A stretch of DNA of 64,000 nt from Haloferax elongans ATCC BAA-1513 (GCF_000336755.1 NZ_AOLK01000021.1:188253-252252), one strand, 5' to 3'. Positions 32,394-42,665 are shown, numbered from the stretch's first letter. Made by a program: numbers and translations. Notes: generated from the sequence alone by a model not told the origin.

Positions 32394-32642
32394 ATGAGCA
32401 TGCAACAGTTCGCCGGCGGCAACGAGCGGTTCCTTCGCCGGTACGAATACGACGACAGTTGGGTCATCGCCGCCGACATCGGCCTCTCGGAGGATGAGGT
32501 CGACGTCGATATCGTCGGCTCGACGGCCATCGTCGTCGCCGACACCGGAGCCAGCGTGACCGAGACGGAGTTCGAACTCCCCGCCGGCGACGCCGAGGTC
32601 GGCGTACAAAACGGCGTGCTCACCATCACCATCCAGAAATAA
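32394..32642 (+). CDS. Hsp20/alpha-crystallin-like small protein, 82 aa
   Basis: A small acidic protein of beta strands with the skeleton of an alpha-crystallin domain. VIAADIGLSEDEVDVDI corresponds to the early strands, FELPAG to the middle, and GVLTITIQK at the end to the Hsp20 NGVLTITIPK signature. It lacks the flanking arms of typical Hsp20 chaperones. Its stop directly adjoins the cdc48 ATG (TAAATG), so the two are co-translated and the protein may be a cofactor or substrate adaptor of Cdc48. An ATG two codons later is an alternative start. Confidence 0.8.
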   Translation: MSMQQFAGGNERFLRRYEYDDSWVIAADIGLSEDEVDVDIVGSTAIVVADTGASVTETEFELPAGDAEVGVQNGVLTITIQK

Positions 32643-34901
32643 ATGAAACTCATCGTCAAACCCCTGAAGCAGAAAGACGCCGGTCGTGGACTCGCTGCTA
32701 TCGACCGGGCCGCCGCGAATAAGCTCGACCTCGAAGGCGGAGACTTCATCCGCATCGAAGGTCCCGACGGCGGTACCGCCATCGCACGTGTCTGGCCGGG
32801 ATACCCCGAAGACCAGAACACGGGTGTCATCCGTATCGACGGCCGACTCCGGCAAGAGGCCGGCGTCGGCATCGACGACCGCATCGACGTGGAGAAAGCC
32901 GACGTCAAGCCCGCACAGAAAGTCACGATTGCCCTCCCGCAGAACCTCCGTATCGGCGGGAACGTCGGTACCTACATCCGCGACAAGCTCTCCGGACAGC
33001 CCGTCACGAAGGGTCAGAACGTCCAGCTCCCGCTCGGATTCGGCTTCATGAGCGCGTCGAACCAGTCGGTGCCAATCAAAATCGCCTCGACGCAACCGTC
33101 CGGGACGGTCGTCGTCAACGACAACACCGAGTTCCAGGTCAGCCAGAAGCCCGCCGAGCAAATCGCCGACACCTCCTCTGGTACGAGTGACGGTCCCTCT
33201 GTGACCTACGAGGACATCGGTGGTCTCGACAAGGAACTCGAACAGGTCCGCGAGATGATCGAACTGCCGATGCGTCACCCGGAACTGTTCAAGCGCCTCG
33301 GCATCGAGCCGCCGAAAGGTGTCCTCCTGCACGGCCCGCCGGGGACGGGTAAGACGCTCATCGCCAAGGCCGTCGCCAACGAAATCGACGCCTCCTTCCA
33401 CACGATTTCCGGCCCGGAAATCATGTCGAAGTACTACGGCGAGTCCGAAGAGCAACTCCGTGAAATCTTCGATGAGGCAACGGAGAACTCCCCGGCTATC
33501 GTCTTTATCGACGAAATCGACTCCATCGCGCCCAAGCGCGGCGAGGCTGGCGGTGACGTCGAACGCCGTGTCGTCGCACAACTGCTGTCGCTGATGGACG
33601 GTCTCGACGAGCGCGGCGAAGTCGTCGTCATCGGTGCGACCAACCGCGTCGACGCCATCGACACCGCACTCCGGCGCGGTGGTCGCTTCGACCGCGAAAT
33701 CGAAATCGGTGTCCCGGACCGCGACGGCCGCAAGGAGATTCTGCAGGTCCACACGCGGAACATGCCGCTGACCGACGAGGTCGACCTCGACTCCTACGCG
33801 GACAACACTCACGGCTTTGTCGGTGCCGACCTCGAATCGCTGGCGAAGGAGTCGGCGATGCACGCGCTGCGTCGCATCCGCCCGGAACTCGACCTCGAAG
33901 CCGAGGAAATCGACGCCGAAGTCCTCGAAAGCCTGCGCGTCACTGAAGACGACTTCAAGGAGGCGCTCAAGAGCACCGAGCCCTCCGCGCTCCGCGAAGT
34001 GTTCGTCGAAGTGCCGGACGTCACCTGGGAGGACGTCGGCGGCCTCGGAGACACCAAAGAACGCCTTCGTGAGACCATCCAATGGCCGCTCGAATACCCC
34101 GAAGTCTTCGAGAAAATGGACATGGCCGCTGCGAAAGGCGTCCTGATGTACGGTCCGCCGGGGACGGGGAAGACCCTCCTCGCCAAGGCCGTCGCCAACG
34201 AGGCGGAGTCGAACTTCATCTCCATCAAAGGCCCCGAACTGCTCAACAAGTTCGTCGGCGAGTCCGAGAAGGGCGTCCGCGAAGTGTTCAAGAAAGCCCG
34301 CGAAAACGCCCCGACTGTGGTGTTCTTCGACGAAATCGACTCCATCGCCGCAGAACGCGGGAGCGACTCCACGAGTTCCGGCGTCACAGAGCGCGTCGTC
34401 TCGCAACTCTTGACCGAGTTGGACGGCCTCGAATCGCTCGAAGACGTGGTCGTCATCGCGACCACGAACCGCCCGGACCTCATCGACGCGGCGCTCTTGC
34501 GCCCCGGTCGCCTCGACCGCCACGTCCACGTTCCCGTGCCGGACGAGGATGCTCGCCGCGCCATCCTCGACGTCCACACGGAGCACAAGCCGCTGGCCGA
34601 CGACGTCGACCTCGACAAAATCGCGTCGAGAACCGACGGCTACGTCGGTGCCGACATCGAAGCGCTCTGCCGCGAGGCGTCGATGAACGCCAGCCGTGAG
34701 TTCATCACGAGCGTGGAGAAAGACGAAATCGAGGAGAGTATCGGCAACGTACGCGTCACGATGGACCACTTCGTCGATGCACTTGACGAGGTCGGACCGA
34801 GCGTCACCGACGAGGTCCGCCGCCGCTACGACGAAATCGAAGAGCGCTTCCACCAGAGCGAAGTCCAACACGAAGACGAAGCCGGCCGGACCTTCTACTA
34901 G
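32643..34901 (+). CDS. cdc48: CDC48/VCP-type AAA+ ATPase, 752 aa
   Basis: The full p97/VAT layout is present: N domain (double-psi barrel, residues ~1-175), D1 with Walker A GPPGTGKT at 231-238 and Walker [12 protein letters not shown], and D2 with a second GPPGTGKT near 505 and [15 protein letters not shown]. It unfolds ubiquitin-like-tagged or misfolded proteins for the proteasome. The C-terminus is charged and ends in TFY, and whether it docks onto the proteasome is uncertain. It is translated right behind the Hsp20-like gene. Confidence 0.96.
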   Translation: MKLIVKPLKQKDAGRGLAAIDRAAANKLDLEGGDFIRIEGPDGGTAIARVWPGYPEDQNTGVIRIDGRLRQEAGVGIDDRIDVEKADVKPAQKVTIALPQNLRIGGNVGTYIRDKLSGQPVTKGQNVQLPLGFGFMSASNQSVPIKIASTQPSGTVVVNDNTEFQVSQKPAEQIADTSSGTSDGPSVTYEDIGGLDKELEQVREMIELPMRHPELFKRLGIEPPKGVLLHGPPGTGKTLIAKAVANEIDASFHTISGPEIMSKYYGESEEQLREIFDEATENSPAIVFIDEIDSIAPKRGEAGGDVERRVVAQLLSLMDGLDERGEVVVIGATNRVDAIDTALRRGGRFDREIEIGVPDRDGRKEILQVHTRNMPLTDEVDLDSYADNTHGFVGADLESLAKESAMHALRRIRPELDLEAEEIDAEVLESLRVTEDDFKEALKSTEPSALREVFVEVPDVTWEDVGGLGDTKERLRETIQWPLEYPEVFEKMDMAAAKGVLMYGPPGTGKTLLAKAVANEAESNFISIKGPELLNKFVGESEKGVREVFKKARENAPTVVFFDEIDSIAAERGSDSTSSGVTERVVSQLLTELDGLESLEDVVVIATTNRPDLIDAALLRPGRLDRHVHVPVPDEDARRAILDVHTEHKPLADDVDLDKIASRTDGYVGADIEALCREASMNASREFITSVEKDEIEESIGNVRVTMDHFVDALDEVGPSVTDEVRRRYDEIEERFHQSEVQHEDEAGRTFY

Positions 34902-35169
34902 GTCCGCTCGCACGTTCGGTGAGTCGGCTGTCGTTCCGACCCGCCCTGGTAACTGCCGCTCCGACCCGGACTACCCCCGGCGGACCGACATGTTCTTATT
35001 ACTCCTGTCTGCTATGTAGTGGTACCCACTGCTAGGGATACTAAATTTTCAACGAGCTTCGCGTTTGTTTCACCGGAAATGCGGTGTGCCTGCCTGCGTT
35101 TGTAAAGAAGGTACTCGGAGCAGAGTTGCAACGGGAGCGCTGGTCGCCGCTCGCGACGGCGAAGGGCAG

Positions 35170-35628
35170 TTAGTCGTCGAGGTCGGCGAGAATCTCTTCG
35201 GCGTGGCCGTCGGGTGAGACGCCTTCGTAGACCTGTTCTATCGTTCCGTCCGGTCCGACGAGGTACGTGTTTCTGAACACGCCGTCGAAGGTCTTGCCGA
35301 ACATATTTTTCTCGCCGTAGGAGTCGTACGCGCCGGAGACGCTACCGTCTTCGTCAGACAGAAGCGAGAACGGCAGGTCGTACTTGTCGGCGAAGGAGTC
35401 GAGGTCCGAGACTGGGTCGTCGCTGATGCCGAGGACTGCCACGTCGCGTTCGCCGAACTCGTCCCACGAATCACGGAAGCCACACGCCTCTGTGGTACAC
35501 CCCGGCGTGTCCGCTCGGGGGTAGAAGTACACCACGACGTGCTGGCCGCGATACTCGGACAGCGAGACGGTGTCGCCGTGCTGGTCTGAAAGTTCGAAAT
35601 CGGGTGCCGCGTCACCTACTGAGAGCAT
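35170..35628 (-). CDS. bcp: Thioredoxin-dependent peroxiredoxin (BCP/PrxQ), 152 aa
   Basis: It reduces hydrogen peroxide and organic peroxides. The peroxidatic Cys44 lies in ADTPGCTTEAC and the resolving Cys49 five residues later, the PrxQ spacing that forms an intramolecular disulfide. Other family features are GDAAPDFELSD, VVVYFYPRAD and RNTYLVGPDG. ATG 35628 gives MLSVGDAAPDF. It precedes the gins51-priS genes in the opposite-to-cdc48 orientation. Confidence 0.94.
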   Translation of the reverse strand: MLSVGDAAPDFELSDQHGDTVSLSEYRGQHVVVYFYPRADTPGCTTEACGFRDSWDEFGERDVAVLGISDDPVSDLDSFADKYDLPFSLLSDEDGSVSGAYDSYGEKNMFGKTFDGVFRNTYLVGPDGTIEQVYEGVSPDGHAEEILADLDD

Positions 35629-35664
35629 GGCTGTGTCTTCACACGGACCGGAGAAGGGTCTTTC

Positions 35665-36660
35665 TCACTCGAGTTTCTCGGCCGCACCGCGCTCGACGAG
35701 TGGGTCGGCGTTTGCCGCGGGAAGCGTCACCACATCCTCGCGAGCAAGGTCGTACTCCCGGTCGTCGATGCCGAGAATCGTCCCCACGTCGGCGGTGATT
35801 CGAACCGTCTCGCGGTCGTCGACGAGTCCCGCGAGCGGGTCGTCGTCAGAGTCCGAATTCGGGGGTGTGGTCGAATCCGCGTCCGAGCCTTCGTCTGCGA
35901 CGGTTGCCCCGTCGTCGCCGAGGACCGCGTCGGCCTCGCTTGGGGGACGGGGAGCGTCGTCGTCTGCCGCGGGTGACTCGGAAGCGGCTGTTGTCGACGA
36001 CTCGGAATCGACCGCCGCCGACTCGTCAGAATCGTCGCCGTCGCCCATCGCGTTGGCGAGTACGTCGCCGGCACTCTCGGACGGCGTGTCGAACGTGGGC
36101 GCAGAATCAGCGGTTTCGGGGTCTGGTTCGTCCGGTGGAATCGTGGGGTCAGACGCAGCTGTTTCGGCTGTGTCGCTGTCGGTGGCTACGTCGGGGGACG
36201 CGCCCGTTTCGTGGTTGCCTGCTGGCCCGTAGTTCCCTGCCGACTCGTGGCCGCCCGCCGGTGTGTCGGCGGCAGCGACGTCTTCGAGCGACGAGAGGAC
36301 CGTCGACCTGTTCTCTTCGATTCGGGAGACGAGGTCATCGAAGAGGCGCTTTTCTTCGGTCGTCAGCCCCTGGGTCGTACTGGACATGCCAGCGGCCGCG
36401 AAACTCGCGGCCTTGACGACTTTGCCGACACGGCGTTCGTAAATCGACGTGACGACCTCTTCTGCAGTCTCGATTTCGTCGGTAATCTGGCGAATGTCGG
36501 GTGAGTAGTGGGTGCCGAGTTCCTCCGCTTTCTGTTCTCTCGCCGCCTTTCGCTCGGCGAGGTAGTCGGAGACGTCTTCGTAGAACGACTCGCGTAGCTG
36601 CTGCAGGCTATCTTTCTGCCGTTCGGTCCGCAGCACACTCCTGAGTTCGTCTACGTTCAT
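35665..36660 (-). CDS. gins51: GINS complex subunit Gins51 with large acidic insert, 331 aa
   Basis: Residues 1-118 form the helical GINS A domain (start [20 protein letters not shown], then [13 protein letters not shown] and [19 protein letters not shown]). Residues ~285-331 match the small B domain ([26 protein letters not shown]). Between them lies a ~150-residue low-complexity stretch rich in Asp, Ser, Thr, Pro and Ala, far longer than in typical homologues. It serves the CMG helicase and primase in replication. It overlaps the priS stop (ATGA, 36657-36660). Confidence 0.87.
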   Translation of the reverse strand: MNVDELRSVLRTERQKDSLQQLRESFYEDVSDYLAERKAAREQKAEELGTHYSPDIRQITDEIETAEEVVTSIYERRVGKVVKAASFAAAGMSSTTQGLTTEEKRLFDDLVSRIEENRSTVLSSLEDVAAADTPAGGHESAGNYGPAGNHETGASPDVATDSDTAETAASDPTIPPDEPDPETADSAPTFDTPSESAGDVLANAMGDGDDSDESAAVDSESSTTAASESPAADDDAPRPPSEADAVLGDDGATVADEGSDADSTTPPNSDSDDDPLAGLVDDRETVRITADVGTILGIDDREYDLAREDVVTLPAANADPLVERGAAEKLE

Positions 36661-37814
36661 TGTTGCACCTTCTCGGCTCGCCCACGGGTCATGAGGAAAA
36701 TCCCGAGACTCTCGCGTACTGATTGGACGCCAGACTGGAGTGTAAATGTATCGCCATCGAACGTCACCGGTCCGGCGTCAGTGACTTTCACTGTCGTCTC
36801 TTCCCCGCGGAAGCGGTCGGGAACGGCGTCGACGAGCGGGTCGAAGTCGTCGATTTCGTCGCGGTCGAGCGGCTGGACGACAAGCCCCGACCCGCCGTGG
36901 AGACTCTTCGGGAGTCGAATCAGGCGCTTCGTGTCAGTCGTCACCGGCTCGTCGATAGGCGACGTTTCGTCTTCGACTGTCTCGTGTGCGAGTGCTTCGA
37001 CGAGCGTGCGAACACCCGGGCCGCCCGCTTCGACGTTCCCGTCACGGATAGCCTCGGAGTTGTTTTGGAACGTTCCGAGGATGGTCTTCGCGCGGCCCTC
37101 CCCAATGCCGTCGAGTTCCATCAGTCGTTCGAGCGCGGCGTCTTCTTCCATCTCCATCAGGCCGTCGGCGAAATCAAGGAGTCGCTGGTGCGTCCGGCGG
37201 CCCCACCCGCCTTCGGTTCGAAGGACGCGCCGTGTCGTCGTTCCGTACTGGCGCGTCTCGATGAGTCCCTCCACGTCGAGGTCGATAGCGCGGATGTAAT
37301 CGACGATTTCGCGTCGTGCGTCGCTGTCGAGTTGTCGGACGGAATCGTCTCTGACGTGGACGTGGTAGCCGCGGCCGCCGGAGAAGACGACCTGCATCTC
37401 GTCGAAGTCGAAGTCACGTTCGAGGAGGTCAACGAGGTCCAACAGCGCCTCTTTTCCGAATTCGAGCATGTCCGCGTAGTTCGTCTCGTCGGGGTCGACA
37501 CCCGGGAGGTGGTCGGCGTCGATGTCGAAGACGAGGTCGGCACCGCGCCAGCCCTTCTCGTCCATGGAGGACGCGCCGGGGTCCGAAAAGCGGGCTGACG
37601 AGAAGTAGACGTGTCTGGGCGCACTGCGCGTGAGGTAGTCGTCGAGCTCGCCGAGGTCTAAAAGCGACTGGTGACGGTGCATCCGTGTGCCGCCCGCAGA
37701 CCAGGGGATGACGCCCCACTCTCGCTCGCCCGGCGCGGGCGGGAGGGGGACGGCGGCGCTCCGGTAGTAGTCACCGAAGCGCCCTTCGAGGTACTCGCGT
37801 GTGCGCCCGTCCAT
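36657..37814 (-). CDS. priS: DNA primase small (catalytic) subunit, 385 aa
   Basis: Archaeo-eukaryotic primase that starts RNA primers. The catalytic acidic pair is D97 and D99 in [10 protein letters not shown], followed by the nucleotide-binding [12 protein letters not shown]. The sequence [17 protein letters not shown] near the N-terminus is typical. ATG at 37814 starts [18 protein letters not shown]. It couples to gins51 by a four-base overlap, a pairing seen widely in archaea. Confidence 0.95.
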   Translation of the reverse strand: MDGRTREYLEGRFGDYYRSAAVPLPPAPGEREWGVIPWSAGGTRMHRHQSLLDLGELDDYLTRSAPRHVYFSSARFSDPGASSMDEKGWRGADLVFDIDADHLPGVDPDETNYADMLEFGKEALLDLVDLLERDFDFDEMQVVFSGGRGYHVHVRDDSVRQLDSDARREIVDYIRAIDLDVEGLIETRQYGTTTRRVLRTEGGWGRRTHQRLLDFADGLMEMEEDAALERLMELDGIGEGRAKTILGTFQNNSEAIRDGNVEAGGPGVRTLVEALAHETVEDETSPIDEPVTTDTKRLIRLPKSLHGGSGLVVQPLDRDEIDDFDPLVDAVPDRFRGEETTVKVTDAGPVTFDGDTFTLQSGVQSVRESLGIFLMTRGRAEKVQQ

Positions 37815-37922
37815 ACACTCCGGATTCCGGAGGGGTGGGTAAAGCGATTACGTCTCCGAGCGTCGCTCGGCGGTTATCTCACCGTACGCACATTTTTCAC
37901 CGAAGTTTGTGTATGTGTATCT

Positions 37923-38909
37923 ATGGCAGAGATGGAGTACACGTACCTCGGAAACACGGGTCTGGAAGTCTCGCGCTTCTGTCTCGGGTGTATGAACTTC
38001 GGTTCTGGTGCCGAGTGGATGATGAACGACCGGGAAGCGAGTCTCGAACTCCTCGACCACGCGCTCGACGCCGGTATCAACTTCCTCGACACGGCCAATG
38101 CCTACTCTCGCGGCGAATCGGAGCGAATCGTCGGTGACGCAATCGCCGGACGCGACCGAGAGGAACTGGTCATCGCGACGAAGGTGTTCTTCCCGATGGG
38201 TGACGGGCCAAATAAATCCGGGCTCTCGCGCAAGCACATTCTCGACCAGGCGCAGGCGAGTCTCGACAGACTCGGTACCGACTACATCGACCTCTACCAG
38301 ATTCACCGCTGGGACGAGCAGGTCCCAATCGAAGAGACGCTTTCGGCGCTCGACCACCTCGTCGAGGAGGGTCTCGTCCGGTACATCGGTGCGAGTACGA
38401 TGTCGGCGTACAAGTTCACTAAAGCCCTGTACACTGCGGACGTCGAGAACGTCGAACGGTTCGCGTGTATGCAACCCGAGTACAACGCAGTGGACAGACA
38501 CGAGGAAGCGAATCTCCTCCCCGTCTGTGAGGGAGAAGATATCGGTGTTATCCCGTGGTCACCGCTCGCTGGCGGCTTTCTCACCGGAAAGTACGAGCGT
38601 GGTAGTGAGGTTCCCGCAGACACGCGCGCGGACACGGACGACTACACATCCGACCGATTCACGGACGAAAACTGGGCCGTCCTCGACGAGATTCGTGCCA
38701 TCGCTGATGAAAAGGACGCGTCGCCTGCACAGGTGTCACTTTCGTGGTTGTTACACAAACCGGTCGTCGACGCACCAATCATCGGTCCACGCCGACTCGA
38801 CCACCTCGACGAGAATATCGGTGCACTCGACGTCGACCTAACGAGTGCCGATATCGAGCGCATTGAGGCTCCAAAGACGCCTCAATGGCCTGCTCCGGGA
38901 AAAGACTAA
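37923..38909 (+). CDS. Aldo/keto reductase, 328 aa
   Basis: A TIM-barrel NADP oxidoreductase with the complete tetrad: D56 and Y61 in NFLDTANAYS, K87 in VIATKVFF and H128 in DLYQIHRW. GVIPWSPLAGGFLTGKY and the C-terminal IIGPRRLDHLDENIGAL form the cofactor site, as in YajO/Tas-like reductases. ATG 37923 (MAEMEY) is preferred; MEYTYLG at 37932 is also possible. It lies ahead of the sugar ABC operon on the same strand and may reduce or oxidise a transported sugar. Confidence 0.91.
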   Translation: MAEMEYTYLGNTGLEVSRFCLGCMNFGSGAEWMMNDREASLELLDHALDAGINFLDTANAYSRGESERIVGDAIAGRDREELVIATKVFFPMGDGPNKSGLSRKHILDQAQASLDRLGTDYIDLYQIHRWDEQVPIEETLSALDHLVEEGLVRYIGASTMSAYKFTKALYTADVENVERFACMQPEYNAVDRHEEANLLPVCEGEDIGVIPWSPLAGGFLTGKYERGSEVPADTRADTDDYTSDRFTDENWAVLDEIRAIADEKDASPAQVSLSWLLHKPVVDAPIIGPRRLDHLDENIGALDVDLTSADIERIEAPKTPQWPAPGKD

Positions 38910-38994
38910 GGTGTGACAACCCGTATCTAGATATTGATTCTCACAAATATCGGATAGATTGGAATTCGGACTGCAGTGAATATTGACAAGTAGT

Positions 38995-39015
38995 TTACTA
39001 CAACAGCGGTAGTAA
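38995..39015. promoter_or_regulatory. Inverted repeat upstream of the ABC operon
   Basis: TTACTAC (38995-39001) and GTAGTAA (39009-39015) form a perfect 7-bp inverted repeat with a 7-base spacer, just upstream of the TATA box at 39029. Candidate binding site of a sugar regulator or activator. Confidence 0.45.
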
Positions 39016-39028
39016 CTCCCACCAAAAG

Positions 39029-39054
39029 TATAAATAATCACTAAACTTAGAGTA
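39029..39054 (+). promoter_or_regulatory. TATA box and near-match TrmB box of the ABC operon
   Basis: TATAAATAA (39029-39037) is the core promoter, about 27 bases before a start near 39058. Directly downstream, CACT-N7-GAGTA (39039-39054) differs by one base from TACT-N7-GAGTA, the motif reported for Halobacterium TrmB. Located between the TATA box and the start codon, a bound regulator would repress. Confidence 0.5.
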
Positions 39055-39063
39055 CAAACTGTA

Positions 39064-40623
39064 ATGGTTGATACTGACTCACACAGGGGTAAGCGCAATG
39101 GCGTCTCTCGACGCAGTTTCGTGAAGGCTGCCGGCGCATCGGGCGCCGCAGTCGGACTCGCGGGCTGCATTAGCACAGGGGGCGGAGACGACAACGGTGG
39201 CGGCAACGGTGGCGGTGGTGGCAACGGAGACGATGACACACCGATTAACACCGAAGAACCAACCGAGGAGATTACTGTCAAGTGGGCAGCGGACACTCGT
39301 GTTGCCGACAACGAAGACGCGATTTTCGAGGCACTTCGGAACGCCGGACTGCCAGACAATATCACGGTGGAAATCGTCGCTGGGTCGCAGGTGACTGACA
39401 ACCGTCAGGCACAGTACCAGCAGTGGCTCAGTGGTGGTCGGCAAGAACCGACACTGCTAATGATGGACAGTGGGTGGACGATTCCGTTCATCGCGCGGAA
39501 CCAACTGCAAAACCTGTCGAAGTCGCTGCCGAGCGAGATGACGTCGGCAATCGAAGACGAGTACTTCGCTGCCAGTGTCTCGACGGCGAAGGGAACGGAC
39601 GGTGACCTGTACGGACAGCCGCTATTCCCCGACTTCCCGACGATGCAGTACCGAAAGGACCTGCTTCGAAACGCGGGCTATACCGACGACGACTTCGACA
39701 CGTGGGCGACCGAGTCCATGTCGTGGGAGGAGTTCTCGAAGGTCACGAAAGAGGCCATGGAAGCCAACTCCGACGTCCAGTACGGATACACCTTCCAGGC
39801 GAACGTCTACGAAGGCCTGTCGTGCTGTGACTTCAACGAGTTCATGACTTCGTACGGTGGCGCGTACTTCGGTGGCCGCGAGAACCTCTTCGGACCGGTC
39901 GGCGACCGTCCGATTACGGTGGACGAAGAGCCCGTCCTCAACGCCATCCGCATGGTCCGAACTCTCATCCACGGTGAGGACGACGAGCACGCTCTGGAGG
40001 GTATCACGGGCAAGATTGCGCCCGAGGCCGTTCTCCAGTGGACCGAAGAACCGTCTCGCAAGCCGTTCACCGGTGGGGACGCCATCATGCACCGCAACTG
40101 GCCGTACTCCATCGTCATCAACGGTGCCGAGCCGACCGAAGACAACGACCAGACCGGCTTCGGCGAAGACCTCGGTGTCATGCCGATTCCGTACGGTGTC
40201 ACGCCCGACGAGGCCATGTACGAAGGTACTGGTGGCCCCGTCGCCGCACTCGGTGGCTGGCACCTGACGATGAACCCGAACGCGACGGACGCGAAAAAGC
40301 AGGCAGCCGTGCAGGTCTTCAAGGCCATGCAGGACGAGCAGTTCCAGCTCGATATGTTCGAAATCATCGGCTGGATTCCGCCACGCCCGTCGCTGCTCGA
40401 CTCCGAGCGTGCACAGCAGGTGCCCGTCATCGGTCGCTACCTCGACGCGCTGAAGGTCGCTGGCAACAACGCCATCCCCCGTCCGGTCACCGTCGTGTGG
40501 CCGCAGCAGTCCGGGAAGGTCTCGCAAGAGGTCAACAACGCGATGGCCCGAGAGAAGGCCCCGGAGAAGGCGATGTCCGACCTCAAATCGCAACTCGAGC
40601 AGATCGAGCAGAGCGCCGCATAA
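39064..40623 (+). CDS. ABC transporter substrate-binding lipoprotein (sugar type), 519 aa
   Basis: A Tat signal (SRRSFVKAAG) ends in the lipobox LAGC with Cys35 as the lipidated residue. A Gly/Asp-rich linker follows, then an extracellular solute-binding domain of the CUT1 (family 1 sugar-binding) class. It captures a sugar outside the cell and delivers it to the two permeases encoded next. Lysine-poor acidic composition suits high salt. It is the first gene of a four-gene importer operon with a TATA box and a candidate TrmB box upstream. The sugar is not known. Confidence 0.93.
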   Translation: MVDTDSHRGKRNGVSRRSFVKAAGASGAAVGLAGCISTGGGDDNGGGNGGGGGNGDDDTPINTEEPTEEITVKWAADTRVADNEDAIFEALRNAGLPDNITVEIVAGSQVTDNRQAQYQQWLSGGRQEPTLLMMDSGWTIPFIARNQLQNLSKSLPSEMTSAIEDEYFAASVSTAKGTDGDLYGQPLFPDFPTMQYRKDLLRNAGYTDDDFDTWATESMSWEEFSKVTKEAMEANSDVQYGYTFQANVYEGLSCCDFNEFMTSYGGAYFGGRENLFGPVGDRPITVDEEPVLNAIRMVRTLIHGEDDEHALEGITGKIAPEAVLQWTEEPSRKPFTGGDAIMHRNWPYSIVINGAEPTEDNDQTGFGEDLGVMPIPYGVTPDEAMYEGTGGPVAALGGWHLTMNPNATDAKKQAAVQVFKAMQDEQFQLDMFEIIGWIPPRPSLLDSERAQQVPVIGRYLDALKVAGNNAIPRPVTVVWPQQSGKVSQEVNNAMAREKAPEKAMSDLKSQLEQIEQSAA

Positions 40624-40676
40624 AATCCGTCACGGGGTAAGACGTAACTTACCCCAAACAAACGTTATCAATTGTC

Positions 40677-41702
40677 ATGGCTACAGAACAACAATCGGGG
40701 GAGGCAGTTTCTGATTCCCGGCGCACCGGCCCGTATGCGTCGGCGGTAAACTGGATGGAAACGCTTTCGGAGACGCAGTTCGCGTACCTGCTTCTCGCAC
40801 CCGCACTCATCCTTTTGGGGGTAATCGCGGTCTACCCACTGGTCCAGACGTTCAGCATGTCGCTGTTCGCCGACCAGCTAACGGGGTCCGCACGCCTGGG
40901 TGAGTTCGTCGGGCTGCAGAACTACATCGACCTGTTCACCGGAGCACGAGACTTCGCACTGCCGTCTGCGTTCCTCCCGACGTTCACGACACAGTTCCCG
41001 TTCGTAACGGACATTTACTCGAGCGCGCTGATGGTGACGCTCATCTTCACCCTGTTCAGCGTGCTCTTCGAAACACTCATCGGCTTCGGTCAGGCGCTCA
41101 TCCTCGACCAGGACTTCCGTGGTCGGCGATGGGTCCGCGTCGCAATCATCATCCCGTGGGCGGTGCCCATCGTCATCCAGGGGATGATTTTCTTCCTGAT
41201 GTTCCAGCCGAACATCGGCTTCCTCATCGGGACGAGCGACAATCCGGCGCTGTTGAACCAACTCGGACTCATCGGAACGACGCCGCTGCGTGACACCGCA
41301 GACGCGCTGTTCCTCATCATCGTGGCCGACGTGTGGAAGACGTCAGCGTTCATGGCGCTTCTCATCCTCGCCGGGATGCAGAGCATCGACCGGTCGCTGT
41401 ACGACGTGGCGAAGGTGGCTGGCGCGTCGCGCTGGCAGCAGTTCAAGCTGATTACCTTCCCGCTCATCCTGCCGACGGTGCTGGTCGCGATGCTGTTCCG
41501 CACCATCGACGCGATGCGGGTCTACGGTATCATCGAGACGATGGCCGGGTGCCAGACGGTTCCGTCCCTCTCGTGTCTCGTCGTCACCACGTTCAACGCA
41601 CCGCTGTACGGAACCTCGGCGACGGTGGCGTTCGTCACCGCGGGCATCATCGCCGTCGTGGTCTCCGTGTACATCGTCAACTTCGCCAGCGAGGGAATCT
41701 AA
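40677..41702 (+). CDS. ABC sugar transporter permease 1, 341 aa
   Basis: Six or more membrane segments are visible, with the MalF-type EAA loop VAKVAGASRWQQFKLITFPLILPT near residue 245 that contacts the ATPase. A ~25-residue soluble N-terminus precedes the first segment (FAYLLLAPALILLGVIAVYPL). It lies 53 bases after the binding-protein gene and one base before permease 2. Together with permease 2 it forms the membrane channel. Confidence 0.94.
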   Translation: MATEQQSGEAVSDSRRTGPYASAVNWMETLSETQFAYLLLAPALILLGVIAVYPLVQTFSMSLFADQLTGSARLGEFVGLQNYIDLFTGARDFALPSAFLPTFTTQFPFVTDIYSSALMVTLIFTLFSVLFETLIGFGQALILDQDFRGRRWVRVAIIIPWAVPIVIQGMIFFLMFQPNIGFLIGTSDNPALLNQLGLIGTTPLRDTADALFLIIVADVWKTSAFMALLILAGMQSIDRSLYDVAKVAGASRWQQFKLITFPLILPTVLVAMLFRTIDAMRVYGIIETMAGCQTVPSLSCLVVTTFNAPLYGTSATVAFVTAGIIAVVVSVYIVNFASEGI

Positions 41703-41703
41703 C

Positions 41704-42663
41704 ATGTCCAGCGAAACATCCGGCGTCGGTGTCGGAGCCGACGACGCAGAGATGAAACGCGGTCCACTCGGCCGGTGGGTGGACAAGGCAATCAAGAACC
41801 CGGACAGAGTCTACCGCGCGATGTTCTACGTCGCGACGGTGTTCTTCCTGGTCACGACGCTGTTCCCGTTCTACTGGCTGTTGGTGCTGGCGCTCACGCC
41901 GAACCGCCTCATCACCAACATGGGACTGCTGCCGAAGGGCTTCCAGCCTGAGGTGTTCATCACGATGTTCGAACGGGTACCGTTCCACCTGTTCATGTTC
42001 AACAGCTTCGTGCTCGGTATTTCGACGACTGTCATCGTGTTGCTCATCGCGAGCCTCGCGGGGTACGTCTTCGGGCGGCTTCGATTCCCCGGAAAGAGCA
42101 TCCTGATGCTCGGTATCCTCGCCATCTCGTACTTCCCACCGGCAGCGTTCCTCATCCCGCTGTTCGAGCTGTTCACCGGGAACACCGCGCTGAGCATCGG
42201 TGCTGTCACCATCTCGTCGCCGGACCTGTTCAACACGCCGGCACCGATGGTGCTGCCCTTTAGCGCACTGTTCCTTCCCTTGTCTATCTTCATCCTCACG
42301 ACCTTCTACGGACAGATTCCAGACGGGTTGGAGGATGCAGCACGGGTCGAAGGAACCACGCGCCTCGGGGCGCTGTTCCGCGTCATCGTGCCGCTTTCGG
42401 CACCCGGCGTGGCGACCGCGGGCGTCCTCACGTTCATCGCAGTGTACAACGAGTTCTTCTTCTCGTTCCTGATGAACAACGGTGAGGCCTCCTCGTGGGC
42501 ACCCATCGTCGCTGGTATCCTGAAATATCAGGGCCAGTTCGACACGCCGTTTAACCTGATGGCCGCCGCTTCCATCGTGGGAGTCTTACCTGTGGCGGTC
42601 CTTGTTATCATAGCACAAGAGCGCATCGTCAGTGGACTGACTGCAGGAGCACTGAAGGAGTAA
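41704..42663 (+). CDS. ABC sugar transporter permease 2, 319 aa
   Basis: A MalG-type permease with about six membrane segments and the EAA loop EDAARVEGTTRLGALFRVIVPLSAPGVATAG. It starts two bases after the permease 1 stop, so the two are co-translated. The C-terminal segment ends SGLTAGALKE, typical of CUT1 MalG homologues, which reach into the channel. Confidence 0.94.
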   Translation: MSSETSGVGVGADDAEMKRGPLGRWVDKAIKNPDRVYRAMFYVATVFFLVTTLFPFYWLLVLALTPNRLITNMGLLPKGFQPEVFITMFERVPFHLFMFNSFVLGISTTVIVLLIASLAGYVFGRLRFPGKSILMLGILAISYFPPAAFLIPLFELFTGNTALSIGAVTISSPDLFNTPAPMVLPFSALFLPLSIFILTTFYGQIPDGLEDAARVEGTTRLGALFRVIVPLSAPGVATAGVLTFIAVYNEFFFSFLMNNGEASSWAPIVAGILKYQGQFDTPFNLMAAASIVGVLPVAVLVIIAQERIVSGLTAGALKE

Positions 42664-42665
42664 CC

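Noticed and set aside
32268-34913. An 881-codon open frame on the minus strand across cdc48
   Set aside because: It is antisense to a clear Cdc48 with two Walker motifs. It lacks domains and its composition is an artefact of codon bias on the real strand.
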